From the NCBI GenBank assembly GCA_958510875.1, contig OY294068.1, forward strand, positions 36,808,297-36,872,296: DNA of 64,000 nucleotides. The letters run 5' to 3'. Source of the DNA: Endomychus coccineus. Its lineage: Eukaryota; Arthropoda; Insecta; Coleoptera; Endomychidae. This document shows positions 11,545-23,599 of the stretch, one piece after another; positions within the stretch are counted from its first letter, which is position 1, and every line of letters begins with the position of its first letter. A program made the position numbers and the translations under genes. The notes under the pieces were generated by a model. The model did not search any database, was not told the origin of the DNA, and saw only the letters and a program-made list of their open reading frames with translations.

Positions 11545-12990
11545 CAAAATGATTAGGGAAGGAATTTAACAACTTCCGAAACGCATCACGTTTTTCTGTG
11601 AAAAATGCTTTTGAACTTAATGCGAAATTGAAGGATTTCAAACTTGAACCTGGTGATACTCCCATTTCATTTGATGTTGTTCCACTATTTACAATTATCC
11701 AATTCCTGAGTCGATAAATTCTGAAGAAATGACCTTCAAATATTTATATCCCCGATAGAAGCTGCACAAAATTTGTGATCCTTACATCTTCATGTATGGA
11801 GCAATATATTTTACTTTTAACAAAAATTACTATAAACAAACAAGCAGATGTTCAATGGGCAACTCACCTTCTCCTTTTTTGGCCAATATTTTTCTAAGCG
11901 AACTCGAAACTTGCTGAAAATCAAAACTGAATCAGTTCCCAAAAGTTTGGTATGGATATGTTGATGACATTTTCGCGATTACAAGTGAAGATTTTGATTT
12001 CAATGTCTTTTTGAACCAGCTTAATAGTCAATTTGATTTACTGAGATTCACTGTCGAACTAGGAAAGGATAATCAGTTTCCTTTCCTAACATTATAAAAG
12101 ATGGTAATCACTTAGATTTTCACGTATACAGAAATGCCACTCAAACAAATAGGTTTATCCCGGCGGATTTCGCCAGAACATTCAGTTATATATTATTGAA
12201 CGTCCCTTTGAGCCGACAAAATTATAACAACGAGTGAGAAGCTTCAGTATATTGTGTTGGACAGTGTTTACCACAAATCTTTGGCCAATAATTTAATTTC
12301 TAAGCAAAACAGGAAATAGCCAACTAGCCAAATTAGAGCCATTACTTCCGAATACATCAATAAAATTCACTAATCATTTTCCAGTTATTATCAAATTTCA
12401 TAATTATTTTTTTTAATTTGCAATACAACCAGCTTTTAGATATAAGAACAAGGTAAGACACCGTTTAGGCAACACTTTTGATGAAGTTTCTGATTTCGAC
12501 AAATCTGGGATTTACCAAATCCATTATGAGTGTTCAAAATGCTATGTGGGTCAAACTAGAAGGAGCATATTAATTCGTTATATGGAACGTTCTACCCATA
12601 TAAAAAAAAATAATGGTGAAAAATCAGCGATAGTCGAACACATTTTGAATACAGGTCACACCATTCCTCAAGAAACTTCATCACCTTTAACACTCAGTAC
12701 AGACAAATATCTAGGTAATGTAGAAGAGGTGGAAATGTATGAACGAAAAAGCAATTTATTGAATTCCGATTTATCTGCAGCTCAGGGTTACTCATTATTA
12801 CATCAGTATGCCTAAATAGTATTCAAACAGGCACATTTTTATTTATAATTTAGCTCACTCTGATGATGGCTACTTGGTAGCCGGAAAGTCCTCAGTACTT
12901 TAATAGTATTTTTAATGGATAAGGATGATTATTTCTTATCAATAGTGTCACAATATAACCACAGTATAAACTCTTTTATAGTTTATTACT
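11545..12990 (+). mobile_element. Penelope-like element, RT plus GIY-YIG, degenerate (family 1, copy B)
   Basis: Conceptual reading through stops and frameshifts gives, in order, AKLKDFKLEPGDTPISFDVV (RT motif A region, about 11630), KQTSRCSMGNSPSPFLANIF (the xGxxxSPxLA block, about 11840), PKVWYGYVDDIFAI (catalytic YVDD, about 11945), a LRFTVEL block, and near 12530 YECSKCYVGQTRRSI, the start of the GIY-YIG endonuclease typical of Penelope elements. The last 89 codons are open (12546-12815). RT and GIY-YIG in this order define a PLE; the endonuclease would nick the target. The 3' non-coding end (12816-12990) is shared with copy A. At least ten disruptions, so inactive. Confidence 0.88.
12860..12890 (+). 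ncRNA. Hammerhead-like core in PLE copy B
   Basis: CTGATGA at 12860-12866, then a 7-bp hairpin TGGCTAC-TTG-GTAGCCG (first pair U.G), then GAAA at 12884-12887. This is the order of the conserved boxes and stem II of a hammerhead ribozyme. I cannot find a convincing stem I around it, so activity is doubtful in this copy. Confidence 0.4.
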
Positions 12991-14915
12991 AAATTCAAAA
13001 GTCATGAATCATAAGATACCTATATTTCATTTTTCGCAAACGGACAAAGGATATCTAAATATTTGTTTTTTCATTTTATTCTTATTATGCTATGTTTGGT
13101 TTCAGGCTCATAATAATTATATAAGTCTCCACACTACTTTCTGATGCACTGCATCTCTACAGAGTGCAATATGAATATTTTGTGTCTTGTTAATAAATAT
13201 TGTAACCAGGTTAAATTTAATGAGAATATCACTTCTAACACTTCTTTGTATATCTCAAGTATTTCCTTGCGTGGCTGACATCCACTAATAACAGGATTCG
13301 ATTTCTGTTTGATATGAATGATTAATGATGTAATTTTTATTCTTTGGTAGTGTAATGGTTATTTATAAGCTGAAGGAAGTAAGTGCGTCATTATCTTTCT
13401 ACAGGGAGTGAGAAGACACCCACTTCATTTGGAATATATCATGTTCCAAGCGTTCCGTATTTCATTATTCAAAAAATGTTTTTATTCGTCCATATGGAAC
13501 ACTCTATATATGCATGTGAAATATTGATATAAATAAATATATATTAACGTACTAAACTCTGTCGAATAATGTTGGTAATTCAACTTTTTGCCTGCTGTTA
13601 GCACTGACTTAGGTACATGTCCGAATTCGAATCTCAGAAACTTCTGAAAATAAAAGAATTTGAATAATTTCGGGTTTATAAAGGTTTCGTAGAATTTTTT
13701 TTATGAATGTTCGAAACACCCTCTGTTAATTTGGGTTGAGTATAAAAATATTTTCAATCATAATTATCATTATTATTATTATTAAATATAGGTAATGAGC
13801 CGAAGTAGAATACCTATTTAGGTTCAATTACTCTAAATACAGTGTCCAAAGTTGTAAAGTAATACATATGGAACAATTATTCGTCAAAGATAGGATTAAC
13901 AATTAGTTTCAGTAAAACAGAACAATCCATAATAATGAGCTATATTCATTTTCATTTCTTTTAATTACCATCAATTCATGATATTTGAGTTACATTAGGA
14001 TGCACGTTCATCCAATAATTTTTAAAGTATAACTCACTCTTCGACTAGATGCATTTCTCGTTTCTGTTCTTCGGTGACAAATATTGAAACAAGTTGTATT
14101 CACTTAAGATTCTGGTTCCAGAAATATAGGGTCGGCCTAAGGTCTATTATTAACTTAACCCCTCCTCCATTGGCAAACAATACTCAAACCAAACCTAAGC
14201 TTTACGTTACGTATTCCATTCAAGGAATTCTTGATTTCAATTCTCAATTCTTCAAGATTATCGGACCTTCATTCCTGTAACCTATAAGTTTGAGTTCTTA
14301 CAGAATGTAAAGAAGAAGAAGAAAATGTAAGGAGATCTTGCAGGTCAAGCAATATCTTTTGGAACGCCTATCATGCAGGTTGAGTAGTGGAAGTTCCAAA
14401 AATGCCTGGATTATCTCGTTTCATGAGCTGGACAACCATTATGCTGGAACCAAACCTGGCCCAAATTCATATCAGGTGAGGTTTCTTGAAGGAAATACAC
14501 ATGTCTGGAGTAAGGAAATATCTTTGGCCACTTGAGGTTCCTTCAATGGAAAAAGGGTTAATAACCTGATTTCTTGAAATTCCAGCAATGGAAATTATGA
14601 TCCATCAGTGACTAGAATATTGCACATTACAGTTTTCCAAAATTCCATCTCGCTTTCATTTTCGTTAGGGACCTGTTCAATGATTTCACCTCCTTTATAA
14701 GGAGGCCAATCTCTCTCAATATCTTTACAACATTGAGGTTGATTGTCATAACTTTCCTTTTCTATGTGACGGCTCGATAGCTCGGGATTTTCCTGAACCA
14801 ATGAACATATAGATCAATCCATGTCATGATTATACGGTTCAACAGGCTCCATTCCATGTTCGGATGATTCAACACATCTGTACGTTTCAAAATTATTTTT
14901 TATGACATACCATGC
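12991..14915. other. No recognisable gene
   Basis: Contains a short (TTA)n-like run near 13765-13785 and short unrecognised open frames at 14074-14280, 14338-14535 (plus) and 14595-14801 (minus). No domains seen. Confidence 0.5.
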
Positions 14916-14974
14916 TACAGATTTCGATATTGACAGATGATTTTCGGAGTGGATGGTAGAGAAATTATCCAAAA

Positions 14975-15180
14975 CTTCTTGACATGAGTCAATGTAATAT
15001 CATTCTATTATTGGTATCTTCCCTTTTGGTTCTAGCATCATTAACAGAAGATCATTCATGCTCACCACAAACGCTCCAAGTGGAATGAATCAATCGAATG
15101 CATGTTTTTGTTATCGATAGATAAGGTACTGACGACAGACACTCTAACGGATTACGCTCATCACTCTTATTAAATCCGAA
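14975..15180 (+). repeat. Dispersed repeat, copy 1 (pair with 25700-25900)
   Basis: Shares interspersed blocks in the same order with 25700-25900: a TCTTCCCTT stretch, CATGCTCACCACAAACGCT against CTTACCACTAACGCT, then AAGTGRAATRAATC and GTTATCGRTA. Diverged; class unknown, possibly LTR or other retrotransposon sequence. Confidence 0.5.
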
Positions 15181-15334
15181 AACAGATAGATTAGAATTTT
15201 TCATTCACTTCTAATTTCGCGTTGGAAAAGCTACAAAGAAACGTTCAGAATTACTGCCTCCCTCATGGTATTGTGGGTTTTCTAATAGATTTTGTTGGCA
15301 CAAAGTAACGAAACTAGTAATCCGGCAAACATCG

Positions 15335-15545
15335 GCATACTAACCGTCCCAGTGATAGTTACGGCGATCTGGCGGTCTAACACCCGCCATCTCAATGTCT
15401 TGTCTGTTGCGCGCTTCCCCCTCATTTCCTGTGAACCATCCTAGTCAAACAATATAACTTTTTTGATAGAGTTTCTGGCAGTTTTCTCCAGCCTAGCCTC
15501 TTTCGAACGATACCTCAACCACCATCCTATCCTATCCTATGTACT
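15335..15545 (+). repeat. Dispersed repeat, copy 1 (pair with 39800-40235)
   Basis: Two blocks, CAGTGATAGTTAC near 15350 and CTTTCGAACGATACCTCAAC near 15502, recur in the same order near 39820 and 40190. A short (TATCC)n run follows at 15523-15541. Class not recognised. Confidence 0.5.
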
Positions 15546-15624
15546 TTCCTCTATCAAAGCTCTGATACGGCCTTTACATCAAACCAGTAATACATTGATT
15601 AATACAATTGGATATACTCACCCT

Positions 15625-16345
15625 GATTCTGGATTAAAACTCACATTTCCTCCTAGACGTGATGAGACATGGACAAACAATTCCTATATTCTCAACGTTG
15701 AGTTGACAGTACTTGATTTTTACAAGAATTTGATGGATCATCAATTGATGAGACGAATAAGCAACATTGATAAGACATGGACAAACAATATCTTCATTTC
15801 CAACATTGAGTTGACAGTATATTTGCAAGAATTTGATGGAGGGTTATCAACAAACGCCACTGAACAAAATTAATGTAGATGAAGATACTCAACTCGATTT
15901 CGGTTTAAAACTCACATTTACTTCCAGACATTGATGAGACATGGAAAAACAATATTCATATTTTCAACATTGAATTGACAGTTCTTGATATTTGCAAGAA
16001 ATCGATGGGTAATCAAGAAATGCCAATGAACGAAATTAATGTAAATGAAGATAATTACCTTGATTTCTCATCAAAACTCATATTTCCATCTAGACATTGA
16101 TGAGACATAGACAAACAATATCTATATTTCCAACATTAAGTTGATATTTGCAAGAATTTTATTGTGGGCTGTTAACAAATGCCTCTGAACAAAATTGACG
16201 TGAATGAATGTAACAACCCTGATTTCTCATAAAAACTCACATTTCCTTCATGGATTCGGCATTGATGAAACATGGGCGAACAATTTCTATATTTTCAACA
16301 TTGAGTTGACAGTCCTTGATATTTGCAAAAATTTGATGCTGGGTT
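15625..16345 (+). repeat. Tandem array, about 165-bp unit, five copies
   Basis: The block GATGAGACATGGACAAACAA, followed by ACATTGAGTTGACAG and TTTGCAAGAATTTGATG, recurs at 15661, 15769, 15933, 16099 and 16264. Spacing is 108, 164, 166 and 165 bp, so the first unit is shortened. The open frame 15463-15873 runs through the first two units but its repeat spacing is a multiple of three only by chance, and I do not regard it as a gene. Confidence 0.88.
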
Positions 16346-18255
16346 ATAATGAATGAATGGAATGAATGCATCTAGGACGATATATATTTCATGCACATAG
16401 TTGTCTGAATAATACAGATTTTTTCCGTAAGTGAGGAAATATCTCTATTTGGAATTCATTCAGCTATTAATTAATTTAATATTTAAGTAGATAGGTATTG
16501 GATGCATTAGAAAGCTCCACGAATCGTAATCAATAAACGTAATTTCCAAAGGAGTTTTAGAATAATTTATAAGATTCTTTATAAATTGATGAGGTGAATT
16601 CAATTAGTGGAAGTAAAATTTAATTAGCGGTGAGACCATAATGGTGATTGTTTACAATTACTTCCACGAAACTTTTCCTGGACTGCAATTTCCTGTAACT
16701 TCCAAGTTTGTTTCGAATACACCTACTTAGGTAATTCCTGCTAGCTCCCTTTACAATTTGTTACCTCGTAAATATCGACTTAACTCGAACAGAATATTCA
16801 TTACAAGATTGATTCATCGTGGAAAAGTTATTCATTGAATTAACACATGGCAACCAACTGATGACAGATGTTACAGTTATTCAAATTATTATTATCATCC
16901 CATCCAAATTCGTTCTGATTATTGTTGATCCAAGAACGTAAATTATCTTGATCGTTTGTAGTTTATCACATTCGTTGTTAAAACTGTATGTTTTGAGGAA
17001 TACCGAGTTGTAGAATCGATAAAAAAAGTTGTGATAAATTGATTACGTTACACTTTTATTACCGCAATAGTTTGAGGATTTTCCTGCAGGTCAAATGTAA
17101 ATGATTGTAGAAACAGATAATATACTAGAAATAATTCACAAACCACTGATAAAATAAGTTATACTATATTCTGTTACATTGAAATTTTATTTAAATTGTC
17201 TACATAATGTATTTTACAATTCTATGTTCCCACAATGGCGGCTGATACTAAAGGGCAAAAGGACACGTGCTCAACCAACCACCAACGTAAACACAGAAAG
17301 AAATTCGCTGTAATTCCGTGAATTATTCTATTCCGAACGCCAGGAGACACGCTCATGCAATTCTAACGCTCAAAACTATGTTCCGGATAACTTTCTGAAG
17401 TGTACCCATCTCAAGTATGATTCGGTTGACTACGGTTATCTTCGCCATATGCGCTCATACCATCAATTTGGGGCACAAGGCAAACGTATCTCCAGTAAAC
17501 GTCTCGCCTTCATAGATTCCAAGACGTGAAATCATGTCAATTGTGTGCAAAATCCTTTGATGAACACGCTATCATTAGAGGAAAAACTTTTAATTTAAAA
17601 AAAGGAAGGCCTATTCCTAATAGCCGAATAAACTACAATTCTACAAACGAAATCTTAGCTCGAAATAACCTTCTCCCATGATTCTCCAAAAGTTCACAGA
17701 AGATGAACAGTGTTGGTAGGGGCATAATTCTTACATTCACAAAATGTGGCCTGCATCTATTCAAACTTTTGTGAACTGAATAAATTTTGAATTCAAGAAG
17801 GTTGCAAGTTTGCCCAGAAAAATATTGGTCAAAAAATAGGAGTTACAATTTTCATTCTCCTTCTGATAAGTTCCTTTGTCATCTCCAAAGATAATGACTT
17901 CATGAAGAGTCTTCCTTCTCATTCATGTTCCCTCTACAGACTGTTTGAATATTCTATGCTCTCACAGTCAGCTGAGTATAAAACATAATCATCATTTAGG
18001 AGCAAATACTAACATTTTTCATTTTTTGGGAATGTACTAGACTGAAGTTGAAGCTCCATTATCAGATTATAACACTGCTCCACATTATATTTTTTTTTTT
18101 AATACTGGAGTTAAAGCTTATTCATTGAAATATCGTGGAATATTCATTATCTATCACCCAAACATGATCATAAAGGCTCAGACACTAGCGTCCACGTGGG
18201 ACGCCAAACCAACAAAACTCTCAGCGTGAAGCAATTTGAACGAAGACTGAATGAA
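16346..18255. other. No recognisable gene
   Basis: Contains a somewhat more G+C-rich patch at about 17225-17540 without an open frame of note. Nothing recognised. Confidence 0.5.
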
Positions 18256-18257
18256 CC

Positions 18258-18505
18258 ATAACTGACAGCGTATTGAGCAAGGTACATGAAAGGGAACCCC
18301 GTATCATACTATTTGAGAAAGTTCTGTGCAATGTAAGATGATGTGACGTCCTGGCGTCTGGTAGACGCTGAGCGGGTAATGGTTAACAGTATTTTCAGTG
18401 GATCAGGGTGATTATGTCTTATTTATAGTTTGATACCCAAAGTTGGCTGCAGACGCATTTCATCAAATAAAGCCATATTCATTCCAAATTACATGGAAAT
18501 CCTGG
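18258..18505 (+). mobile_element. PLE-type 3' tail fragment (family 4, copy 1)
   Basis: Aligns with 20382-20640: shared AGGTACATGAAARGGAACCCC, the GATGATGTG box, a GCGTCT...AGACGC hairpin, then GTGATTAT...TATTTATAGTTTGATAC and CAAATAAAGCCAT. The part after the hairpin also resembles the ends of PLE copies A and B (ATTATTTCTTAT..ATAGT), which is why I place it with Penelope-like elements. Non-coding. Confidence 0.6.
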
Positions 18506-19250
18506 TAAACAGAATAATTTCTCGGAAAGATAGAAATAAGCTGTCAGAACGTGAAATTTATATATAGATGTATTCCTCACCGAGTAATAATTATCCGTAA
18601 AATATTCACGATTCATAGATTTGAGGCTGCCATAGTATCCTTAGAAAGTATTCTCGATTCTGCACTGGAACATTCATTGGCTCCGCTTGTTTGGAAAGTT
18701 ACATCGATGGATAACCTTCAATCAATTTCTCCAAAAGACATATTATCTTTATTAAGATGATTTCTTCATCGCAATTAATAACTTTCGTTTAGGTCGATCA
18801 TTGCAGCTTATCAATCTTAATCAGTTCGTAGTTGAGAATAATTTTCAATAATTACCCAAAACTCCACTCAGCTCAACACTATATATCAATCAAGCTTTGT
18901 AGTTACAACAGCATTATACGTTTAGAACATAATTTCGCCTGATTGAGAACTTTCAAGGAATAGGTTTGTTCCCAGCGACTTCCCCATAATATGTAAAAAC
19001 TCATTAGTAGAAATAATGCAGAATTCCTTGAAACAATAAGTTAACGTCAATAACTTCCAAAGTAACATGAATAGTCTACTTTCAATTTAACTGGGTACAA
19101 TTAATATCCATAATACTCGTATATCAGTGAGTGGGTGAGTTAATTCAGTTCAATTATTGTTTCTGTGAATAATTCCAAGTCGCTACGGCAAAAAAGCGTA
19201 TTTGGCGCTTACCAATTTTTATACGATACGCAAACATCGATTTGTACACA
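18506..19250. other. No recognisable gene
   Basis: AT-rich; a 69-codon open frame at 18551-18760 has no recognisable motif. Confidence 0.45.
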
Positions 19251-19252
19251 AT

Positions 19253-20381
19253 ATTCTTGGCTTCCGAGTTGATTCCGCGTCACGATAGCACGACTTTAGG
19301 CTTTAGGCTCAAACTGGAACTGTTTCTTCTGGGTTCGGTAGCAGTATTTATTGAAGGAAGAAACCTCCACGCTACATAGTTCACTGCCTTCATTTCGGTG
19401 GTTAAATACGTTCTGGCACCTGACCCTGCCGTTGTGTGATCATTTGCGAAAAGGACTTTTCAAGTATGGGTCTACAAATGTCGCGAAGGTAATATCCTGA
19501 GTAACGGTTTACATTATTTGAATGTTTCAGAATTCCTATGGCTTCAAGAATTTTTCGCTGATAGAAGTTTGAAGCGACTTGGATTTTGGTATTTTCGAAA
19601 ATGATTTGATGATAAGTGTCAGACTTGTGTTCCGCAACTGCAGATCTGCTGGTGTCACGAAGCTTTGTACTGCGCTCATGTTCTTCCACATGAGTAGCTA
19701 CTGTACGACCTGTTTCACCAATTTAGACTTTACCGCAAAAACAAGGAATGCTATAAACACCCTCTAGATGAATAGGTGGGAGGAGATCTTTAATAGGTTT
19801 GTTAAACTGAGATAGTTCTGAAAGTGTGGAAAACTGAGTAGAAATATTATGTTTTTTAAGAATTTTGGGAATTCGATCTGTTATAATTTCAATATATGGG
19901 AGATAAGTAGTGAATAAACCAGGCGGGGAAGGGCTTGTGACTCAGGTTGTGTATTTCTGTATTGCTTTATGAATGTCATATTGGGAGAAATTATTTGATG
20001 ATGAGATGTTTCAATTCTGATTCCAAGAATTGTCGTTTGGATAAGTTGACAGTTCTGTAGACCAAGGAGTTTATGACAGATTGCATTTGGGCAGGGTGAT
20101 GGTGGGAAAGGCCATCTATCGATGTGAGTGGGTTTTCGATACACATAATGTCCCAAAGTACCGTCAGTCTGTCGACTTACTGAAACATTTAGGAACGGAA
20201 GTGAACCTTCTGATTCAACTCCCATGGTGGAAAGAATATTGGGATGTAATGAATTTTAATGATTGAAGAAGGGAACAAAATTTTTCCGACCATATTGCCA
20301 AATAACAAAAGTGTCGTCTACGCATCTAAACCAACATATCGGCTTGAGAACAGATGAGTCAATAGCATCATGCTCAAAACA
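19253..20381 (-). mobile_element. Penelope-like element, 5'-truncated (family 2, copy D)
   Basis: On the minus strand the copy begins inside the RT with FRCVDDTFVIW (catalytic Y/C-VDD motif, about 20325), continues SLPFLNVSVSRQTDGTLGHY and VYRKPTHIDRWPF (a conserved block after the RT palm), and after frame changes reaches IPCFCGKV*IGETGRTVATH (about 19740-19690), the GIY-YIG core, then MEEHERSTKLRDTSRSAVAE to a stop at 19402. The terminal part 19253-19400 matches the tail of the PLE at 35332-36287. The copy abuts a family 4 tail at 20382. Multiple stops and frameshifts; not functional. Confidence 0.88.
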
Positions 20382-20640
20382 ACTGACTGCTGATATATTT
20401 AGGAAGGTACATGAAAAGGGAACCCCGGATCACACTATTCAAGAAAGTTCTGTGGAATGTTCGATGATGTGGCGTCTAGTAGACGCTGAGCTGTTAATGG
20501 TTAGGATTATTCTTAGTGAATAGGGGTGATTATTTCCTATTTATAGTTTGATACACATGTTGACTGCAGACGAGTTTTATCAAATAAAGCCATTTATTCA
20601 TACTAAATCACATGGAAATACTCTATCCGTGGAACAGGAT
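20382..20640 (+). mobile_element. PLE-type 3' tail fragment (family 4, copy 2)
   Basis: Homologous to 18258-18505 over its length. Includes GATGATG (20463), a hairpin TGGCGTCT-AG-TAGACGCT and GAGC, a likely decayed hammerhead-like core, then the TTTATAGTTTGATAC and CAAATAAAGCCATT tail. It directly abuts copy D in the opposite orientation. Confidence 0.6.
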
Positions 20641-20959
20641 TGAGTAGCTAAAATATATCCAATCATATACCGTGAGTCTCCATTTGCCAAATATCAAAAA
20701 AAATATTTTATGGAGGTATTATTTGTTCTGTAAGTATTTATATTTTCTTTGTCTTGTCAATGAAGCAATTTAAAAATTTCTATTTTTAATGGCATTTTCG
20801 CAATTGGTTCGAAGCGATATTTATGGGGTCATCTTGTCCATAAGCTTGAATCCCTGAAAGATTGAAAATAAATTACTATGTTTTCCAAAGAAACATCACT
20901 CAGAAAATGAAAAGGAAGTCAATAGAATAAGGAGAATAGTAAGTGACAAAGTTAAAGCG

Positions 20960-21460
20960 AATAGAACGAGAAAGTTTGCAATATTAATGAACAATCAACT
21001 CTATCGAAGGTATAATAACCGACTAATACACTGTTATAGAGTTTACACCATCTACAAGTGGATATCTTAGCTAGACATTCGAATAATGTACAAAATTGAC
21101 TGATAGGTGACGACACCGAACGGGACCAATATGAAAAATGGTAAATGAATGAAGAATATTCAGTTACTCACTTACTTGTCTTTGCCTTTCACAAGATAAC
21201 TTTGATAAGGTCCTCTCCATAGTCTAGACTCTATATCGATCAATAATATTACAAACTAATTATTTTAGAAGGCTGTTGCGCCCTCTCACGGACCTCATCA
21301 GCAGAATGAGAAAGCTTGCAATTTTACTGGACGATCAATGCTATCGAATGTATAACAGACTAATAGAGTGTTAGGAAGAACCAAAAATATCTAAAGATAT
21401 CTACCAATAGATGTCCTATTAAGGAATCCAAACAATGTGCAACATTAACTGATAGATTTC
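20960..21460 (+). repeat. Local direct duplication, period about 350 bp
   Basis: GAGAAAGYTTGCAATWTTA, GATCAATGCTATCGAATGTATAA versus ATCAACTCTATCGAAGGTATAA, CTAATASASTGTTA and the closing CAAAATTGACTGATAG versus CAACATTAACTGATAG recur in order at 20965-21110 and 21305-21450. Origin unknown. Confidence 0.6.
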
Positions 21461-22530
21461 TCGAACTTTACAGAAGTTACAAGAAATGTTAGACTACTTG
21501 AACAAAACCAATAATACAGTTGAGAAATAAATAAATATTCTTTTTTGATAGGTTATCTCATACAAGGATTTCCCAATACATGAACACTGACATACAATGG
21601 ATTATATTATACAATCATTGACATCGGTGGGTGACCTTGCGTCTGTCAGCATATAACATATCCCAGTATAGTAAGAAGGTATAATCGCTAATCATTCATG
21701 TTCCCGTATATTCATATGAAACATTCTTACTACGGTGATTTGAATAATAAGAAAAATAAGGTATACTTTGTATTCATAGAAATTAAGTACCTAGATTGAG
21801 TATATGCATACATGATTATAAAACTTTAGTATTATTGAAGCGAAGTAATTTCCAGTTTGATTATTCACTACGCTAATTATCACGTTGTTCATTGAAAATT
21901 GTGAAAGCACAGCGTTTGTTTGTTTTGCAGAAATGCAGTAAACTAGTCCGCATAACATTCAGGTGCAACATAATTGAAATATTCTATAAAATAAAAAAAA
22001 ACCACATACATGTGAATGTAAAGCTGACACTAAGTTTTTGCTTTGAACAAAAGCCACAGTCATGTTTACATACATTGAAACTTGCAATTCAAATGGAATA
22101 CCAACATGACTTTGAGGATTATTTAATAACTACATTTGCCACTCAAATCAACATAAAGTAATAAAGCATTTTACAAATCGCTATATTATTAGGGTCCTGT
22201 GTGTTTGAGCGATCCAGACCCATATATTGAAAAGTATAAGGCAGGACTCCTGATTCGGCAAGTATACGGCAAGGAAGATAAGTACAGTAAACATGCAAAG
22301 CGAACGAAGTCTGTCCTCCTTTTGGCCCATTCAATCAGTCTTAACACTCCCGACATAATGACAGAACACCCCTTTTTTGTTTCAAAATCGATGTGTAGGA
22401 GTGAATCAATGGCATTGTCTCAGACAAGGTTTTGTTAATAACTAATTAGAAGATTAACCATCAATTGAACATGTTGATATAGTTGAAACAAAATGTTTGC
22501 ATCTATAAACAAGTTTTGACTCGAGGAAGA
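21461..22530. other. No recognisable gene
   Basis: Open frames at 21892-22161 and 22199-22438 (plus) carry no motif I recognise. Confidence 0.45.
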
Positions 22531-22534
22531 TATT

Positions 22535-22852
22535 TTACTTCGATTGAGAACTTTTGTAGTTAACTAGTCTATAGCAATTAGTTTTCCATAATTTTCTGGC
22601 TTTGGTTTTTCCTCTGTATTGATGTTTCTTCTTTGACCTCTCTTCAACGGCGTGAGCTTCTTCAATAAAGTTCATGGATGTCCCCACTGTGAACTCTTCT
22701 TCAATGTCTTGGAAAACTTGTGGGGAAGATTCTTCAATCTCAGTTTCTTTTATGTCGAATGAGGTCCTGTTGCTGCAGTTTTCTATTCCATGGTACTCAC
22801 AAACGACTGAGCACACTAGACCCGTTTTCCTGCATCCGCAAGCTGCACCACA
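22535..22852 (-). pseudogene. Cys-rich C-terminus of a transposon-borne protein, fragment
   Basis: Minus-strand frame from 22852: CGAACGCRKTGLVCSVVCEY then HGIENCSN, followed by an acidic/lysine tail ending KSSQSK at a stop near 22535. The CGCRKxGLxC...C...C pattern is the C-terminal Cys-rich knuckle found in many uncharacterised arthropod proteins that also hold a DNxDxNxxTLxGxxTFHxMG domain. The element at 23210-25259 encodes a protein of that type with the same knuckle, so this is probably a second, older copy of the family in opposite orientation. No start is visible. Confidence 0.6.
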
Positions 22853-22959
22853 TTATTTTTTTTTGCGTCGAGAAAGAGAACATACTCATTTCGGCAACAT
22901 TGATGTCCTCTACTTTTCACACTTTTGATTGTAGCGCAGAGACTTCATGAGATAAATTG

Positions 22960-23205
22960 ATGAAACAAAATTTTTCATTACCACCTACCGCTCTTGCAGA
23001 ACATCAATACCAATACCATTCTGAAAAAAAGCCCAAAGTGAGTCACTTTGGTTTTGAATCCTTCACATGTCTCGTCAACGACTTATAACAGAAAAATAGC
23101 TGCGGTAATTTTTCCCCATAAAAGCTATTCTTTACCTGACATTCACTGTTTTTTTCCTACATAGAGGAGGGAAAATCTTGAATAGTCGCCTCTTGGGCCC
23201 TTGCC
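22960..23205. other. Spacer, nothing recognised
   Basis: Short spacer between the Cys-rich fragment and the DNA transposon; no frame or repeat seen. Confidence 0.4.
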
Positions 23206-23209
23206 TTCG

Positions 23210-23496
23210 TAGTACAGTCATTTGATACTTTTACCTGGAAAGTTTTCCGGAAGTTATGAAAACTGGTGATTTCATAGATTTCGACATGCTCTTTCCCAAT
23301 TTCTACTTTGTCACCTCGTATTTTTACCGCTTCCCGCCATTTTGGAAAAATGGCGCCTAAAAACGTTTTTCGATATTATCTCCTTTCCTACTCATTTTAC
23401 GATTAAAATAGTTATGTAATAAATTAAACTAGAGAAAATTTCCTATAATTTATGTATTAACCTTTTTTTTTGTATAATGAATAGTTGTGGCGCATG
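23210..23496 (+). repeat. Left TIR of the 23.2-25.3 kb transposon
   Basis: Complementary to 24962-25259; the match persists up to TTTTTTTTGTATAATGAATA near 23480. Confidence 0.85.
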
Positions 23497-23599
23497 ACAA
23501 TGATTTGGTCACAGTTGATGCACAATTTCACAACTCGTGCATGAAAAAATTGTAACAAGCACCACCGACTGAAGGAATTAAAAAAAGAGGTCCTTATGC

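Noticed and set aside
15463..15873. 136-codon frame through the tandem array
   Set aside because: The other repeat units do not keep the frame, and no domain is present.
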